Positions 31,830 to 42,673 of a stretch of DNA of 64,000 nucleotides are shown piece after piece. The stretch comes from Brachionus plicatilis (Eukaryota > Rotifera > Eurotatoria > Ploima > Brachionidae). Where the stretch lies: NCBI GenBank assembly GCA_010279815.1, contig QEOQ01000122.1, positions 765,551 through 829,550 on the forward strand, written 5' to 3'. How positions within the stretch are numbered: the stretch's first letter is position 1; each line of letters begins with the position of its first letter. A program made the position numbers and the translations under genes. Under the pieces are notes generated by a model. That model was not told the origin of the DNA, made no database searches, and saw only the letters and a list, made by a program, of their open reading frames with translations.

Positions 31830-34260
31830 TTTTAAAAAATTTAAATGATTCTTTTTAATGCTGACTTTTAAATGTTGATTTCAATTATTTCAAGGAATAT
31901 CAAAAAAGAAAATTTATTTTTAAATCAAGAATAAAAATCAAAATTTCAATCCCAAAATTTACTTATCTCAAATAAGAATTTTTTTATCATATTTTTACAA
32001 TTGCCATATTGAAAAGAAGGATTTAGATGAATTATTTTTTTTATGAATTCAAAAAATATTTAAAGTTCAAAAATAAGATTTTTCAGGTGATTTTTATTTC
32101 AATTCTAAATCTCCCAATTGCTGAATCATTAAAAAGACTTTTTAAAAAATTGGATGACCATTGTCCTTTGGGTTCGAACGAGCCATCATTTTTCAAAAGT
32201 GTTTTATAAAAACAATGCAATTCAAAAAAATAAAAAAGTTAAAAAAATTTAAATGATTCTTTTTAATGCTTACTTTTAAATGTTGATTTCAATTATTTCA
32301 AGAAATATCAAAAACAAAAAAAATTTATTGTTAAATTTTAGAATAAAAATCAAAATTTCAATTCCAAAATTTGCTTATCACAAATAAGAAACTTTTTTAT
32401 AATATACTTTTTCAAGACTTATATTTTATGATGATACAAAAAATTCATTCTTCTGCTACATAAATAAAAGTAAAAATAGATATAAAATTTCATACAAATG
32501 ATAGAAAAAAAAATGTATAAGATAGAAAAATTAATTATTCAGATATCTAAATTATTTTTTAGTTATAAAAAATAATAATAAAAATAAAAAGATAATTTGC
32601 TAAGTTGATTATGCTCATAAAATAAAAAGTTTCAATTAGTGTTTAATACAAAAAAATATTTTTTTTTCCAAATTTTCTCTATTTGAGTTTAATTAAAAAT
32701 CAATCAAATGACCATTTGTTTATTTTTTATATCAGAGTTAAAAAAAAATATGTCAATTATGTAAATTAAATATCATTAACATTAAATTTTGTATCACAAA
32801 AAATAAACATATATTTATTTTTTATATCATTTTTTTTTTGTAGCAAAAAAAATAATTTAAGAAGCCCGAAAAATAGTCCCCCTTTTTCAATTGCCAGGCT
32901 GAAAAGAAGGATACAGCTGAATTGTTTGTAAAATTTAGTTATCAATTCAATTGTCTTTAATATTAATAGTACAAAAATAAAATTTTTCAGGTGATTTTTA
33001 TTTCTATTCTAAATCTCCCAATTGCTGAATGATTTAAAAGACTTTAAAAAAAATTCGATGACCACTGTCCTTTTGGTTCGAATGAGCCATCATTTTTCAA
33101 AAGTGTTTTATAAAAACAACGCAATTTAAAAAAAATAAAAAAGTTAAAAAAATTTAAATGATCTTTTTGAATGCTGACTTTTAAATGTTGATTTCAATTA
33201 TTTCAAAGAATATCAAAAAAAAAAAGAATTTTTAAATTTAAAAAAAAAATTCAAAATTCAATTCCAAAATTTGCTTAGCACAAATAAGAAACTTTTTTAT
33301 AATATACTTTTTCAATTGCCAGGCTGAAAAGAAGGATACAGATGAATTATATGTAAAATTTAGTTATCAATTCAATTGTTTTTAATATTAATAATTAAAA
33401 GAAGAACTTTTCAAGTGGCTCAGATTTGACAGAGATAACTGATTAGACAAAATACTTTTATTCACACTTTTATTCGGTTAAATTGTATATAGGACTATAA
33501 TGATTTATTTTGTTTTTTTTTTATAATAACATACTTTTTATAAATTTTGTTTTAAACCTAGGTAAGCTATTTTTAACAGCATATCTAGGATATCAATGAC
33601 CGGCAAGCGGTTCTTCGTCAAATAAATAAATAAATAAAAATAAATATTAATAATTACAAATTAATTACAGAAATAAAAATTTTCAGGTGAATTTTTTTTT
33701 CAATTTTAAATCTCCCAATTGCTGAATCATTAAAAAGAATTAAAAAAAAATGGGATGTCCATTGTCCTATGGGTTCGAGTGAGCCATCATTTTTCGAAAG
33801 TCAAGACAATTGAAAAAAATAAAAAATTTAAAAATTTGACTTTTTCGGGTTATTTGTATTCTTTTCCAAGAATCATGAGCTGCATCTTCACAAGGGTCAC
33901 AACTTATTTTTAATAAAATGCAAAATTTCAATTATTTCAATGAATATCAATAAAAAAATATTTTTTAAATTTAAAAAAAAAAATTCAAAATTCAATTCCA
34001 AAATTTGCTAATCAAAAATAAAAACCTTTTTATAATATACTTTTTCAATTGCCAGGCTGAAAAGAAGGAAACAGATGAATTATTTGTAAAATTTAGTTAT
34101 CAATTCAATTGTTTTTAATATTAATAGTACAAAAATAAAATTTTTGCTGAATGATTAAAAAGAATTAAAAAAAAATGGGATGACCATTGTCCTTTGGGTT
34201 CGAGTGAGCCATCATTTTTTAAAAACAACACAATTCAAAAAAATAAAAAAGTTAAAAAAT
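31830..34260. repeat. Tandem array of roughly 425-bp units
   Basis: The block TTTGGGTTCGAACGAGCCATC (with AACG/AGTG variants) recurs near 32166, 33070, 33770 and 34195. The block GAAAAGAAGGAT recurs near 32013, 32901, 33326 and 34058. Units also share CCCAATTGCTGAAT, TTAAATGTTGATTTCAATTA and AATTCCAAAATTTGCT. The spacing is near 425 bp where undisturbed; longer gaps contain insertions (32400-32890 and 33410-33650). No conserved ORF. Confidence 0.8.
33410..33650 (+). mobile_element. Retroposon 3' end inside the array
   Basis: Interrupts one repeat unit. Ends with an ACCG-GCAAG-CGGT hairpin followed by TCTTCGTCAAATAAATAAATAAATAAAA, a typical LINE/SINE 3' tail. The 5' limit is approximate. Confidence 0.55.
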
Positions 34261-34829
34261 TAAAATAAAACTTTATTTTGAATAAAAAAAAAAAAGAATC
34301 AAAACTAGACTTAATTGTAATCTTGAATTGAATTGCTTTGCTTGAGCATACAAAGTCAGTCCCAGCTGCTTTAAAAATATCAAATATTTGAACAACAACA
34401 ACAAAACTAAGGACTAGAGAGTATTAGACTAAAAGATTGAAATGTGCAGCAAACTCACTCGCATTTGGCCGTAAGTCCTAGTGATCGACGAATTTTGTGG
34501 TCCGCTCACGAGGTGAAGACTGATCGCGAGCTGAGTCACACGAGCCAAATTGTTAAAAACTGTTACACTATACTAAGCTGCATGATGCGCTTCTTAACAA
34601 ACAAAAACAAAATGAAAAAAAAAGAAACCAAGAAAAAAGAATTGAACAAAAAATGAAAAAAAAATGAACAAAAACACTAACACTGAGCTAAACGCGCATT
34701 TAACTTCTAAAAAATTGCTACTCTTTCTCTTTCCAATTGCTTCTAATCTGAACACGACTAACTATTTTGGTGTTAATTTGGTGTTAAGCTTAAATTTAGA
34801 ATTTTTTTTATCCACCGGTGATACCCACA
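34261..34829 (+). promoter_or_regulatory. 5' region of the ZFP36-type gene
   Basis: Raised G+C at 34440-34580 suggests 5' UTR or promoter. A good splice donor (GGCC/GTAAGT at 34470/34471) and a possible acceptor (AAATTTAG, about 34800) would make a 5' untranslated exon. A reading frame from ATG 34442 across that junction soon stops. No TATA box is obvious. Confidence 0.35.
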
Positions 34830-35570
34830 ATGCCGCTATTGTCCTTGGCCGACTTTGACAAGTCCCTCAAACTCAACCAAATGCTGCTCAGCGCCAATTT
34901 GTTCGGCACAGTGGCCAGCGCCGCCAAACAGACCAGCTACAGCCGCTACAAGACAGAGCTGTGCCGGCAGTTCAGCGAAAACGGACAGTGCAAGTACGGC
35001 GACAAGTGCCAGTTCGCGCACGGCCCCCAGGAGCTCAAGGACGTCAAGCGACACCCCAAGTACAAGACCGACTTCTGCAAGACCTTCCACTCGAAGGGCT
35101 TCTGTCCGTACGGCCCGCGCTGCCACTTCATCCACGAGCTGGCCGAGAGCGCGGACCTGGCGAGCGGGCTGTCGGCGCTGGGCCGCAAAAAGCAGCACTC
35201 GGACCCACTGCAGCTGTCCAACTCGCTGTTGCTCAGCATCAAGAGCGAGCTCGACTCGGCAGCGCCCAAATTCGACTGTCATGAACCCAAGAGCCGGCTG
35301 CCCGATCTGTTCGAGCCCAACGCGTCCCTCAACGCCTCGCCCTCGTCCACCCACTCGAGCAACTCGTCGCTCGACGAGCTTTTCGCGCGCCAAGTCATCT
35401 CGCCAAAGGCGGAGAGTGCGCGCGCCCGCTCCAGCGTCTCCTCCACCTCGAGCGCCTTTTCGTCCACCTCCAGCATCAGTCCGTTCGAGAACAGCTCTTT
35501 TTTCGGCCTGGTCGGCCTCGCTCAACCCCAGCAGCCCCAGTCTACCAACACAAACTACATTATCTGGTGA
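34830..35570 (+). CDS. Tandem CCCH zinc-finger protein, ZFP36/TTP family
   Basis: mRNA-decay factor that binds UUAUUUAUU-type AU-rich elements and recruits deadenylases. I start at ATG 34830 ([17 protein letters not shown]), giving 246 aa; the open frame reaches a non-ATG codon upstream. Two fingers of the exact family spacing C-x8-C-x5-C-x3-H occur: [20 protein letters not shown] with CQFAH, and [20 protein letters not shown] with CHFIH. Each has its YKTxxC lead-in, with an 18-residue linker ([12 protein letters not shown]). The rest is Ser-rich, with runs such as [12 protein letters not shown] that are candidate phosphorylation sites. The usual C-terminal NOT1-binding motif is not clear. 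The exon is about 60% G+C in a very AT-rich region, which also opens long false ORFs on the other frames. Confidence 0.93.
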   Translation: MPLLSLADFDKSLKLNQMLLSANLFGTVASAAKQTSYSRYKTELCRQFSENGQCKYGDKCQFAHGPQELKDVKRHPKYKTDFCKTFHSKGFCPYGPRCHFIHELAESADLASGLSALGRKKQHSDPLQLSNSLLLSIKSELDSAAPKFDCHEPKSRLPDLFEPNASLNASPSSTHSSNSSLDELFARQVISPKAESARARSSVSSTSSAFSSTSSISPFENSSFFGLVGLAQPQQPQSTNTNYIIW

Positions 35571-36274
35571 AATCAGCCCACTTGCTTTTGCTTCAATTTT
35601 TGCTCTTGGTTTTTGTTCTTCTTTTATTTTATTTTTTTTGTTTTTATTGAGTCAAATTACAAAGAATTGTTTTTTTTTTTTTGGAATTATAAATTTCTCT
35701 AGTGGGGAAATTTTTGTTTTTGTGTTTTGTTTGTGAGAGAGAGAAAGAGAGAGAGAGAAAAAATGGGTAATTGTTTTGAAGAGTGAAGCAGAAGGCCGCC
35801 CGATACAGCATAGACATTGGTGTCTATTGGAAATCGGCGCTGCCACATTGTTTCAACTAATTTATTTGTATTATTTATATTTTAACAAGTTTAGCTTAAA
35901 AACTAATTTATTTTCTCGTCAAAGAGACTTTTTTTTTAATATGACTTTTTTTTTTTTTTAATTTTTTTTGAGTTTTTTGGTTCGGACGGACTCGTTCCGG
36001 ATGATTATGAAAATTTTGAGCATCTAGGAAATTGTGAAATATTCAGAGGTTTATTTGATTATTGGTTTTGGTTTTTGGTTTTTTTGGTTCATTTTGATGA
36101 AATTTTTATAAAACGGGAAGTTTTTTTTATTTTTACTTTTTACTGGAAATGGTAGGGTCAGGAAACGACAGAGAGAAGATGGATGTTTGAAAATTAAGCT
36201 TTGAGTTTAATTGATTGTTGTATGTGTACAAAGGGTGGTGGATGTGCCGGGACGAGACGATTTTACGTCTAAGG
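35571..36274 (+). other. ZFP36 3' UTR region with AU-rich motifs
   Basis: Contains TTATTTGTATTATTTATA near 35862 and GTTTATTTATTTACG near 36270, nonamer-like AU-rich elements of the type TTP proteins bind, plus a GAGA microsatellite (35733-35758). Negative autoregulation would fit the family if the transcript extends this far. Confidence 0.4.
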
Positions 36275-36355
36275 TTTATTTATTTACGAGAGGTCTTCTT
36301 TTCGCTCTCGGCCTCCACGGGCTTCTTTTTTTCGGTCTCCTTTCTTTTGGCTTCT
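36275..36355 (-). CDS. Possible terminal exon of a minus-strand gene
   Basis: On the minus strand a G+C-rich segment reads EAKRKETEKKKPVEAESEKK followed by TSRK and TAA, with AATAAA overlapping the stop region. A possible acceptor (AATTAAAG) precedes it. A Lys/Glu-rich tail would suit many nuclear or ribosomal proteins. No upstream exon is recognised, and it could instead be part of the plus-strand 3' UTR. Confidence 0.25.
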
Positions 36356-36819
36356 CTTTAATTACTATACAACTAAAATAATTTTTTTTTTCTCTTAATT
36401 TTATTATATTGTTATTTAAAATTAATTAAATTAATTTAAAATTTAAATTAAAATAAAATCAATTTAAAAAATGAATCGTTTTTGTTTCAATTTTTTCAGA
36501 TTTATCTAAATAAAAAATTACGAAAGAAAATTTGCACAACATTATTTTAATTTTTGACGTTTTATAAAATTTTATTTAATTATAAAAAAGAAATCGCGTA
36601 TAATATTTTTAAAAAACAAAAATAATATTTTCTAGAACAAAAATACTGATGTTAGTGTCAATTATTTTTTGTTAGTACAATTAAATTAAATAATGTCAAA
36701 TATGATTAAATTAGTAACTGTTTTATCTCTTTGACACCTAATTTGATTTAATTGAAACAAATATATATCTAAAAAAACTTTTTTTCAATAAAAGACCTTC
36801 TAAAGCTGATTCCGACAAG

Positions 36820-37631
36820 ATGAGTTTATTGGTGTTATACAAAAAGGAAATTTTTGAGCTAGACAATATTCACTATTCTCAAAATCTCAAACAACTTAAG
36901 CCAAGATGAGTCCATTAGACCAGAACAAGTTAAAAAAACTGGAGAAAAGGGAAAAGTTTACCTCCCTTTCTGTAGTTTTCGTAACTTAGAATCAGCTCAA
37001 GGAAATCTAGCTATGACTTTTGCCGCTAACGATTGAACCTGTAAGCGGGCCACAGAGAATTTGCCTGGCGATGTCATTTGGTATCAATGTACAAAATGTA
37101 CAATTCGCTTAAAGCTTTATAGTTTTAACGACCCTATCCTTATTGAAATGACAGACGAGGTTCATGATCATTCAAAATGGGAAAAGCAAAAGACGAATTA
37201 TGTAATCAGAGAGCCAGCGAGAAGTAAAATCATTGAATACGAAAAAATGAGTCAGTAAATCTTTTAAATTTCTAAGATTAAACATTCATTAATTTTTATT
37301 TTTTCAGATCTGAAACCATCAGCAATTCTAGACATGCTAGATAAACAAAAAATCGAATGTCCGAGCAAAAAACAACTGAACAATTTTCTAGCAAACTATC
37401 GTCGTAATGAATATTCAGAACCTTACACGAGAGCTAGTTAGGAGTTGTGTTCCTAGATTTAACTTTTTATTAACCGGGTTGTCAATGATTGGAAAACTAC
37501 CGGAAGAAATTATCAACTCAAGGAATACAAACAGTTTCAAAGCAAAACTTGATGTTTGGATGGCGAAACGATTTAATGCGACTGCTATAGCTCATTAGAG
37601 CTCTGCTTGGTTGACTCCAAGCTGCAGTTTA

Positions 37632-37670
<39 letters not shown>

Positions 37671-38042
37671 ATGTGATTGCAGTCTGTTCTCGGCTAAGTA
37701 AGTTTTATTCACCTAACAATTCTCTAAAACTTTTACTAAATTTTATTTTAAGAACTTTTTCATATCAAAGAAATAGCAATGAACATTCCACTTGAAAGAA
37801 AGGGCCGTCCAGGTCGCCCTAAAGCTACAACCAATGCCTTAACTCGTCAGCCAAATTAAACTCAAAATGTGAATGTTTTGCGTATCAGCGTATCTGAAGA
37901 ATCAGATTCTGGCGATCCGCCTGTACAAGAGCCAATATCAAAAAAAATTCGTCTTGAAGAGACCCTTACCGTTACTCCACAACCCCAAGTTAAAAAAAAA
38001 CACGGTAGACCAGTTGGATCAAACAAACAAAAAAAAAAGTAA
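36820..38042 (+). pseudogene. MULE-like zinc-finger/AT-hook transposon gene, broken
   Basis: Three coding remnants in order. 36940-37250 holds a FLYWCH-like finger (IWYQCTKCTIRLKLYSF, then EVHDHSKWE) with one in-frame stop at 37033. A 57-bp GT-AG intron (37251-37307) follows. 37308-37400 continues with LKPSAILDMLDKQKIECPSK, matching the protein at 21994. After a LINE insertion, 37779-38042 encodes a C-terminus with AT-hook-like KGRPGRPK and KKHGRPVGSNK and one in-frame stop. No catalytic domain remains. AT-hooks and FLYWCH-type fingers are common in MULE proteins, so this is probably a related, larger element than the one at 21.4 kb. Confidence 0.6.
37400..37670 (+). mobile_element. CR1-like LINE 3' end with (ACT)n tail
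   Basis: 37420-37598 encodes, with one frameshift, the C-terminal RT tail (RSCVPRFNF, NDWK and LPEEIINSRNTNSFKAKLD) that matches the end of the LINE at 55.5 kb. It is followed by a GCTTGG-TTGACT-CCAAGC hairpin and an (ACT)12-13 microsatellite at 37632-37669. It lies inside the MULE-like gene. Confidence 0.8.
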
Positions 38043-38249
38043 ATTGAATATTATTTTTGCCTATATTTAATTATTTTGGTTCTAATTTGATACAAATTGT
38101 ATTACTTTTTTTATTTATGTACCTTTTTTATTATAATAGAAATAAAATAATATATTTGTTCCTTAGTTCAGTAATTTTGTTTTTTATTTCAATATTAATA
38201 ACATAATTGATAATTACATGCCAAAAGAAATAGTTAGATTTTTAAAAAA

Positions 38250-39110
38250 AAATAAACCGATTTAATTCTTTTTAGCCAATCGAGCTGATCTTTTAACAAT
38301 AACATCTTTATTTCTACCTTTTTTGTCCTTTTTTTTGTTATGATTAGTGTTGGGCGGCGGCCAAATTTGGCCGGCCAGTATAAACGGCCGCATTTTAGAC
38401 CGTCCGTGAATTGGCTGGCCGTCTGTGGACCGTTTTTAAAAAGGCCGACCTTTCCAGGGCCGCCCAACTGACTGACCGACCGTGAAATGGCCGGCCAAAT
38501 TTTAGATACCATGAGGTGGCCGGCCAACTATCGGCCAAAATAAAAACCGACCGTGTGGTGGCCAGCCAACTGACCTTTATCAAAAATTTGGATCAGGTAA
38601 TTTTTAATTATTAACCCCACATTTTTTCGATATTTTTCAAAAATCGTTAAATTTTTTATATAAATTTATAATTCGGTATTTTAAATGGTTTTTTTATAAA
38701 AACGATTTTAATAAAAAAAAATTAAATTTATAAAAATCGATGATGAAAATCTAATAAGTTCTAATTTTTATTTCTTTAAAATTTTTAATTTTTAATTTTT
38801 CTTTACGGTCACGGTCTTTTAAAATTTGGCCGGCCATTTCACGGTCGGTCCGTCAGTTGGCCGCGGCTTGGCCGGCCAGTCACGGTCATTGGCCTTTAAA
38901 TGAACCGGCCATTTTTCTTTTCTGGCCGGCCACGTGGCCTCTCGACCGGCCCCCAACACTAGTTATGATACTTCTTGTGATGGTAGTGGTTGTCCTAATG
39001 AGTCTGATAGTTGTTCTGATGATGTATTTGGTTGTATAGATGATGTTAATGGTTGTACTGATGGAGCAATTGTCAATGTATCAATTTCAGGTAATTTGGG
39101 TGGTTCACTT
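38250..39110 (-). pseudogene. Minus-strand coding remnant split by the G+C-rich MITE
   Basis: 38250-38336 (minus) reads KKKDKKGRNKDVIVKRSARL then AKKN-stop. 38970-39110 (minus) reads EIDTLTIAPSVQPLTSSIQP and further Ser/Gln/Pro-rich sequence. Removing the MITE does not leave one continuous frame. The style resembles the AT-hook tail at 37.8-38.0 kb, so it may be another MULE C-terminus. Weak. Confidence 0.25.
38345..38961. mobile_element. G+C-rich hAT MITE with GGCCGGCCA repeats
   Basis: Termini TAGTGTTGGGCGG and CCCCCAACACTA. The 8-bp target duplication is GTTATGAT (38337-38344 and 38962-38969). Both subterminal regions are packed with TGGCCGGCCA and ACGGTC/GACCGT motifs in both orientations, flanking an AT-rich middle (38590-38800). 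Terminal sequence and duplication length place it in hAT with the element at 23058. The repeated motif probably serves as transposase binding sites. Confidence 0.9.
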
Positions 39111-39381
39111 CTCATTCACGCTGGCTTTGCTACAATACAAATTAAAACTAACTTGTACGCATTTTATTCTTCGACTCTTCCTCGACTCTTCTTTTCCTTA
39201 ACTATTCCTTTCTTCAACTCTTAGGAAAGGATAGGAATAGTTGAGAAAAAGAAATGTAAAAGTTAGTTTTAAAATGTACTGTATCTTTGGACGTCCCTTT
39301 TCACGATTGTCTTCAATTTTCAAATCAACTTCGAGGTAATCATGTCAACATGAGGTTACACGTCTTTTTATTTAAAAAGGA

Positions 39382-39403
39382 CATGTAAATTTAAATTTAC
39401 ATG
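39382..39403. repeat. Perfect 22-bp palindrome
   Basis: CATG-TAAATT-TAAATT-TACATG is identical to its own reverse complement, and lies near a second weak inverted pair. Function unknown. Confidence 0.7.
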
Positions 39404-39756
39404 ATACAATAATTTACCTCCAAATTAAAATAAATAAGTCAATTTAAAATAGCTAACTTTTCAAAATAATCATAGTTTTTTTTAAATCAATCGGGTTATT
39501 TTAGTAAAATAAAATTTTTGAATTTGATTTAATTAAAAAAAAAAGAATGCCGAGTTTCATTTTAGTTAAAATACAGAAACAAAGCTTTTTTTATTTGAAA
39601 AATTCTAAAATCTAAAAACAAGAAAAATTAATTTATAAATGTTTCTTAACTAATAGATAATTTTTTAATTTTAAGTCATTTTTTTCCAAAAAAAACTTAA
39701 TCATTAATCATCAACAATGACTTTTTTAGAAAAGCTTTTAATGTGATTGATTAAAA

Positions 39757-39960
39757 TCAGACTTGTGCGTAAGTCAAAAATTGAATTATTTTTTTGGTGA
39801 AATGATGGAATTAAGATATATCTTTTTAAGGCTAAGTCATTTGACTTTACTTAGGAATTATTTATTGAATTATGAACAGTGTTGTAAAAATTGTAAAAAT
39901 TAAAAAAAAAAAACATAGCCTTAAAATTTCTGAATCATAATAAAAGTCCAGACTTGACTT
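39757..39960. mobile_element. Partial copy of the CAGACTTGTGC MITE
   Basis: Begins CAGACTTGTGCGTAAGTCAAAAA exactly as the left end at 15876, then GGCTAAGTCATTTGACTTTACTTAG. The right end is eroded near AAAGTCCAGACTTGACTTTGAC. Confidence 0.6.
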
Positions 39961-39999
39961 TGACTTTTCACAAAATCTGATAACATTTCAAAAAAAAAG

Positions 40000-40368
40000 A
40001 AAAATTAGTAAATTTTTCAATCAAATCTATTTATGATAATATAAGTTTGAGAAAAATTAATATATTTTTATTGATTTATTTGAACTTTATACAACTTTTG
40101 TTTATAGCTATTTTGATACGGAGCCCGTGAATTTACCATAATTTACGTAAAACATGGTAAATTCATCGTATCTTTGCTGCACTGTAAAAAGTGTAAGAAA
40201 AAAAGGGGAAAAAAATGCTTCAAAAAATCTAACTTAACTTTATTTAAAAAAAAAAATTAAATAAAATTTAGTACCTTGATAGAATTATTCTTTATTAATT
40301 TATGAAACAAATTGAAATAGTTTTTATTCTAAAATTTTTTCTAATGAACAAACAATCATGTCACTAAA
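40000..40368. other. Intergenic
   Basis: AT-rich, with one TTTACCATAATTTACGTAAA palindrome near 40133 like those inside the foldback elements. Nothing else. Confidence 0.35.
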
Positions 40369-40808
40369 GAGTCGGTAAAACTCGACTTGGACGACAAAGT
40401 AATCAAAATAGCCAGGTCCGCTATACCATCGCAGACAATCAGCGAAAACTAGGACCGATACTTGAATCATTCCAACATGAGTTCGATTCGGCCACTAAAC
40501 GAAGCAAACTGATGGAACAAGTTCTCTTGAAGCTGTACATACAACCAATTGATTTGCCCGGTCCAGTCCAATCTTTGGAAAATTTACAACGCGTCAAAAA
40601 GAAGGCCGAAAGAGTCTAAGACCTTGAAATCGAAAATAACGCTCCAATTCTACGGGAACCAGAAAAGTCAGCTTGAAGAATAGCTGGTAAACAAGGACAG
40701 AGTATCGATAATGTAAAGATCAAAGTAATTGAATCTTTCAAACTATCAGGAATTCCAATCTACAAGGACCTAAATTTTCCAAATCAAGTCAAAGAGTTAT
40801 TAAGTTAA
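40369..40808 (+). pseudogene. Broken gene of unknown family
   Basis: One plus frame stays protein-like for about 145 codons with only two stops (TAA about 40616, TGA about 40673) and a final TAA. It includes RYTIADNQRKLGPILESFQH, LYIQPIDLPGPVQSLENLQR and KVIESFKLSGIPIYKDLNF. Base composition is clearly coding-like against AT-rich flanks. It is probably a dead transposon protein or gag-like ORF, but I recognise no domain. Confidence 0.5.
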
Positions 40809-40940
40809 TATTCTATCGAAAGACTCCATCACCTCTCATTTAGTGTTAAACTACAATTTTTCAAAACATCATCTTACCGCACTTTGACTTCTGTATGAAC
40901 CTATTGATTTATTTTCCAAAGCGTTCAATTCATTGATAAA

Positions 40941-40986
40941 CAGTAGTAGTAATTTGCAAAAAGATTGCAAATTACTACTACTATTG
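40941..40986. repeat. Hairpin made of inverted (AGT)n/(ACT)n
   Basis: CAGTAGTAGTAATTTGCAA (40941-40959) and its inverse TTGCAAATTACTACTACTA (40965 onward) are separated by AAAGA. The ACT repeat recalls the LINE tails, so it may be two tails joined head to head. Confidence 0.65.
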
Positions 40987-42673
40987 CTTGTACAAGTTAT
41001 TCAATTTTTGGAAGACATTCTAAGGAGTCCATTTTTTTACTCACATCTCCCATACATTTTTCCAATCTTTCCATCTTTTTTAATAAATATTAAAAAAATA
41101 CAAACAAAAAATTACTTTTTGATGATTATCAAAAAAGTCACTTGCTATTCTTTCTATTAGATTCAAGCATTTTATTGATAATTTTGGCTTGACTGATCCC
41201 GATCATCATGAAACGAAAGCATTTCAAAATATTTGGTTTAAGGGAGCTTTCGTTTCCTTGACAAAGTCGCGGATCGGTCATCAGCTGGTCCAATTTTTAC
41301 ATTCAATAATTCTTCCATGTTCCAGAATTAATATCTGTGACGGTCGGCTGAAATTCGCCTACTTGACTGATCAATAATTTTGGCTTTTTATTTAAGACAT
41401 TATTGTTTAAAAGCTCAGCCAGGACTTCAAATTTTTTTTCAATGATGTATAAAAACAGTAATCATACCATTTATTTCAAACTTTGATAATTAATTAATAA
41501 AAAGATTATAAATTAAAAATGTATAACTTCTTCAAAATTATTAAAAGATTTGCATTCCTCTGTTGGTATATGACAGACTGATCCAAATTAATTTAGGCAA
41601 CTTTCGGAACATTACCTAAATTTTCCTGTTCTCTCACAACTCGAATCAAAATACAATTCTTGTTTTCTACTTTCTTTGGTGGCATTTATTAATTGAATCC
41701 AATTTTTCAATAATAATTTATCTTAATTTGGAATCTAAAAATTTAAAATAAAATGAACTTTCGTCAAGAAATACTGATGAAAATTTCAGAATTATAAAAA
41801 AAATTAACTCTGAAAGGAGAAAAGGCTTCAGAAATACGGAAAAAAGCAATAGAAATGTATCCAAGAAATAAATTAAGAAATTAAATAAAGAAATTGTTCC
41901 AAAACTTGGAGTAAATTTAAATATAGAAGCTAATTTAAAAAAGACGTTTCGAGCGAGACAATGCCGTCTATAAAAAAAACCCCTTTATATTAGGATATTT
42001 CGTTCGTAGATATAACAGTCTCAAAAAGTGACTGTTGTTATAAAAGAATTTATCAGAGTATTTTTTTTCTTACTCTATTAATTAATATCTAATTTGTTTT
42101 TAGAACCAAATTGAAATTTCGAAGGGTTTCATAAGTGCTAGAGAAATCGCTCTTGAGTCCGAAGAGTTTTCTCGAATAAGCTTAGCCTGTCAACTATTTA
42201 ATTATAGAAAAAGTAAATCTTTTATTCTTCAAAATGTAAACTCCATCTACAAAATATAGTAATTTTTAATTCAATTGAAATAAAAAATTATAATTTTAAA
42301 TCTCTGAATATTTGTTCAATTTTTTTAGTATGAACACTGCAAGAAATAAATATTTTTTTATAAATTTAAAGATTCTAATAAAACTTTGTAAAAATTTTGA
42401 TTTTTTTAAAAAACATTTCTCAAATAACAAAAAATCTTTGCGTTTATTTTTCAGAATAAATTATAAAATAAAATGAAAAAAATTTAATATTTATCTTTGC
42501 TCTTAGATTGCATATTTTTCACGGTTTCCTTCATTCAACTTTTCTAATTGTTATTACATAAATTGTGCCATATGAATTCAAAATTTGAACTTTTTTTTCA
42601 AATAAAATTAAAAAATTAAAAAAGGAAATATTTATTAAAAACAAACACACGGTTATAAACATATTTAAAAAAA
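40987..42673. other. Intergenic downstream of NOTUM
   Basis: Contains short inverted repeats near 41190-41380 (GAAACGAAAGC/GCTTTCGTTTC) and a direct repeat ATAATTTTGGCTT, probably an old element. A minus-strand AATAAA at 42631-42636 is the probable NOTUM poly(A) signal. Confidence 0.35.

Noticed and set aside
34836..35736. Several long ORFs on both strands over the CCCH gene (up to about 290 aa)
   Set aside because: They are Arg/Ala/Ser-rich or Val/Ala-rich shadows produced by the high G+C of the real exon. Only the frame from 34830 has the two CCCH fingers.
37633..37669. CRISPR-like or coding poly-Leu from the ACT repeats
   Set aside because: It is a simple (ACT)n microsatellite at the end of a LINE.
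41930..41975. A second GAAACGT hammerhead-like site on the minus strand
   Set aside because: GAAA is present but no CUGANGA strand or stem I can be drawn.
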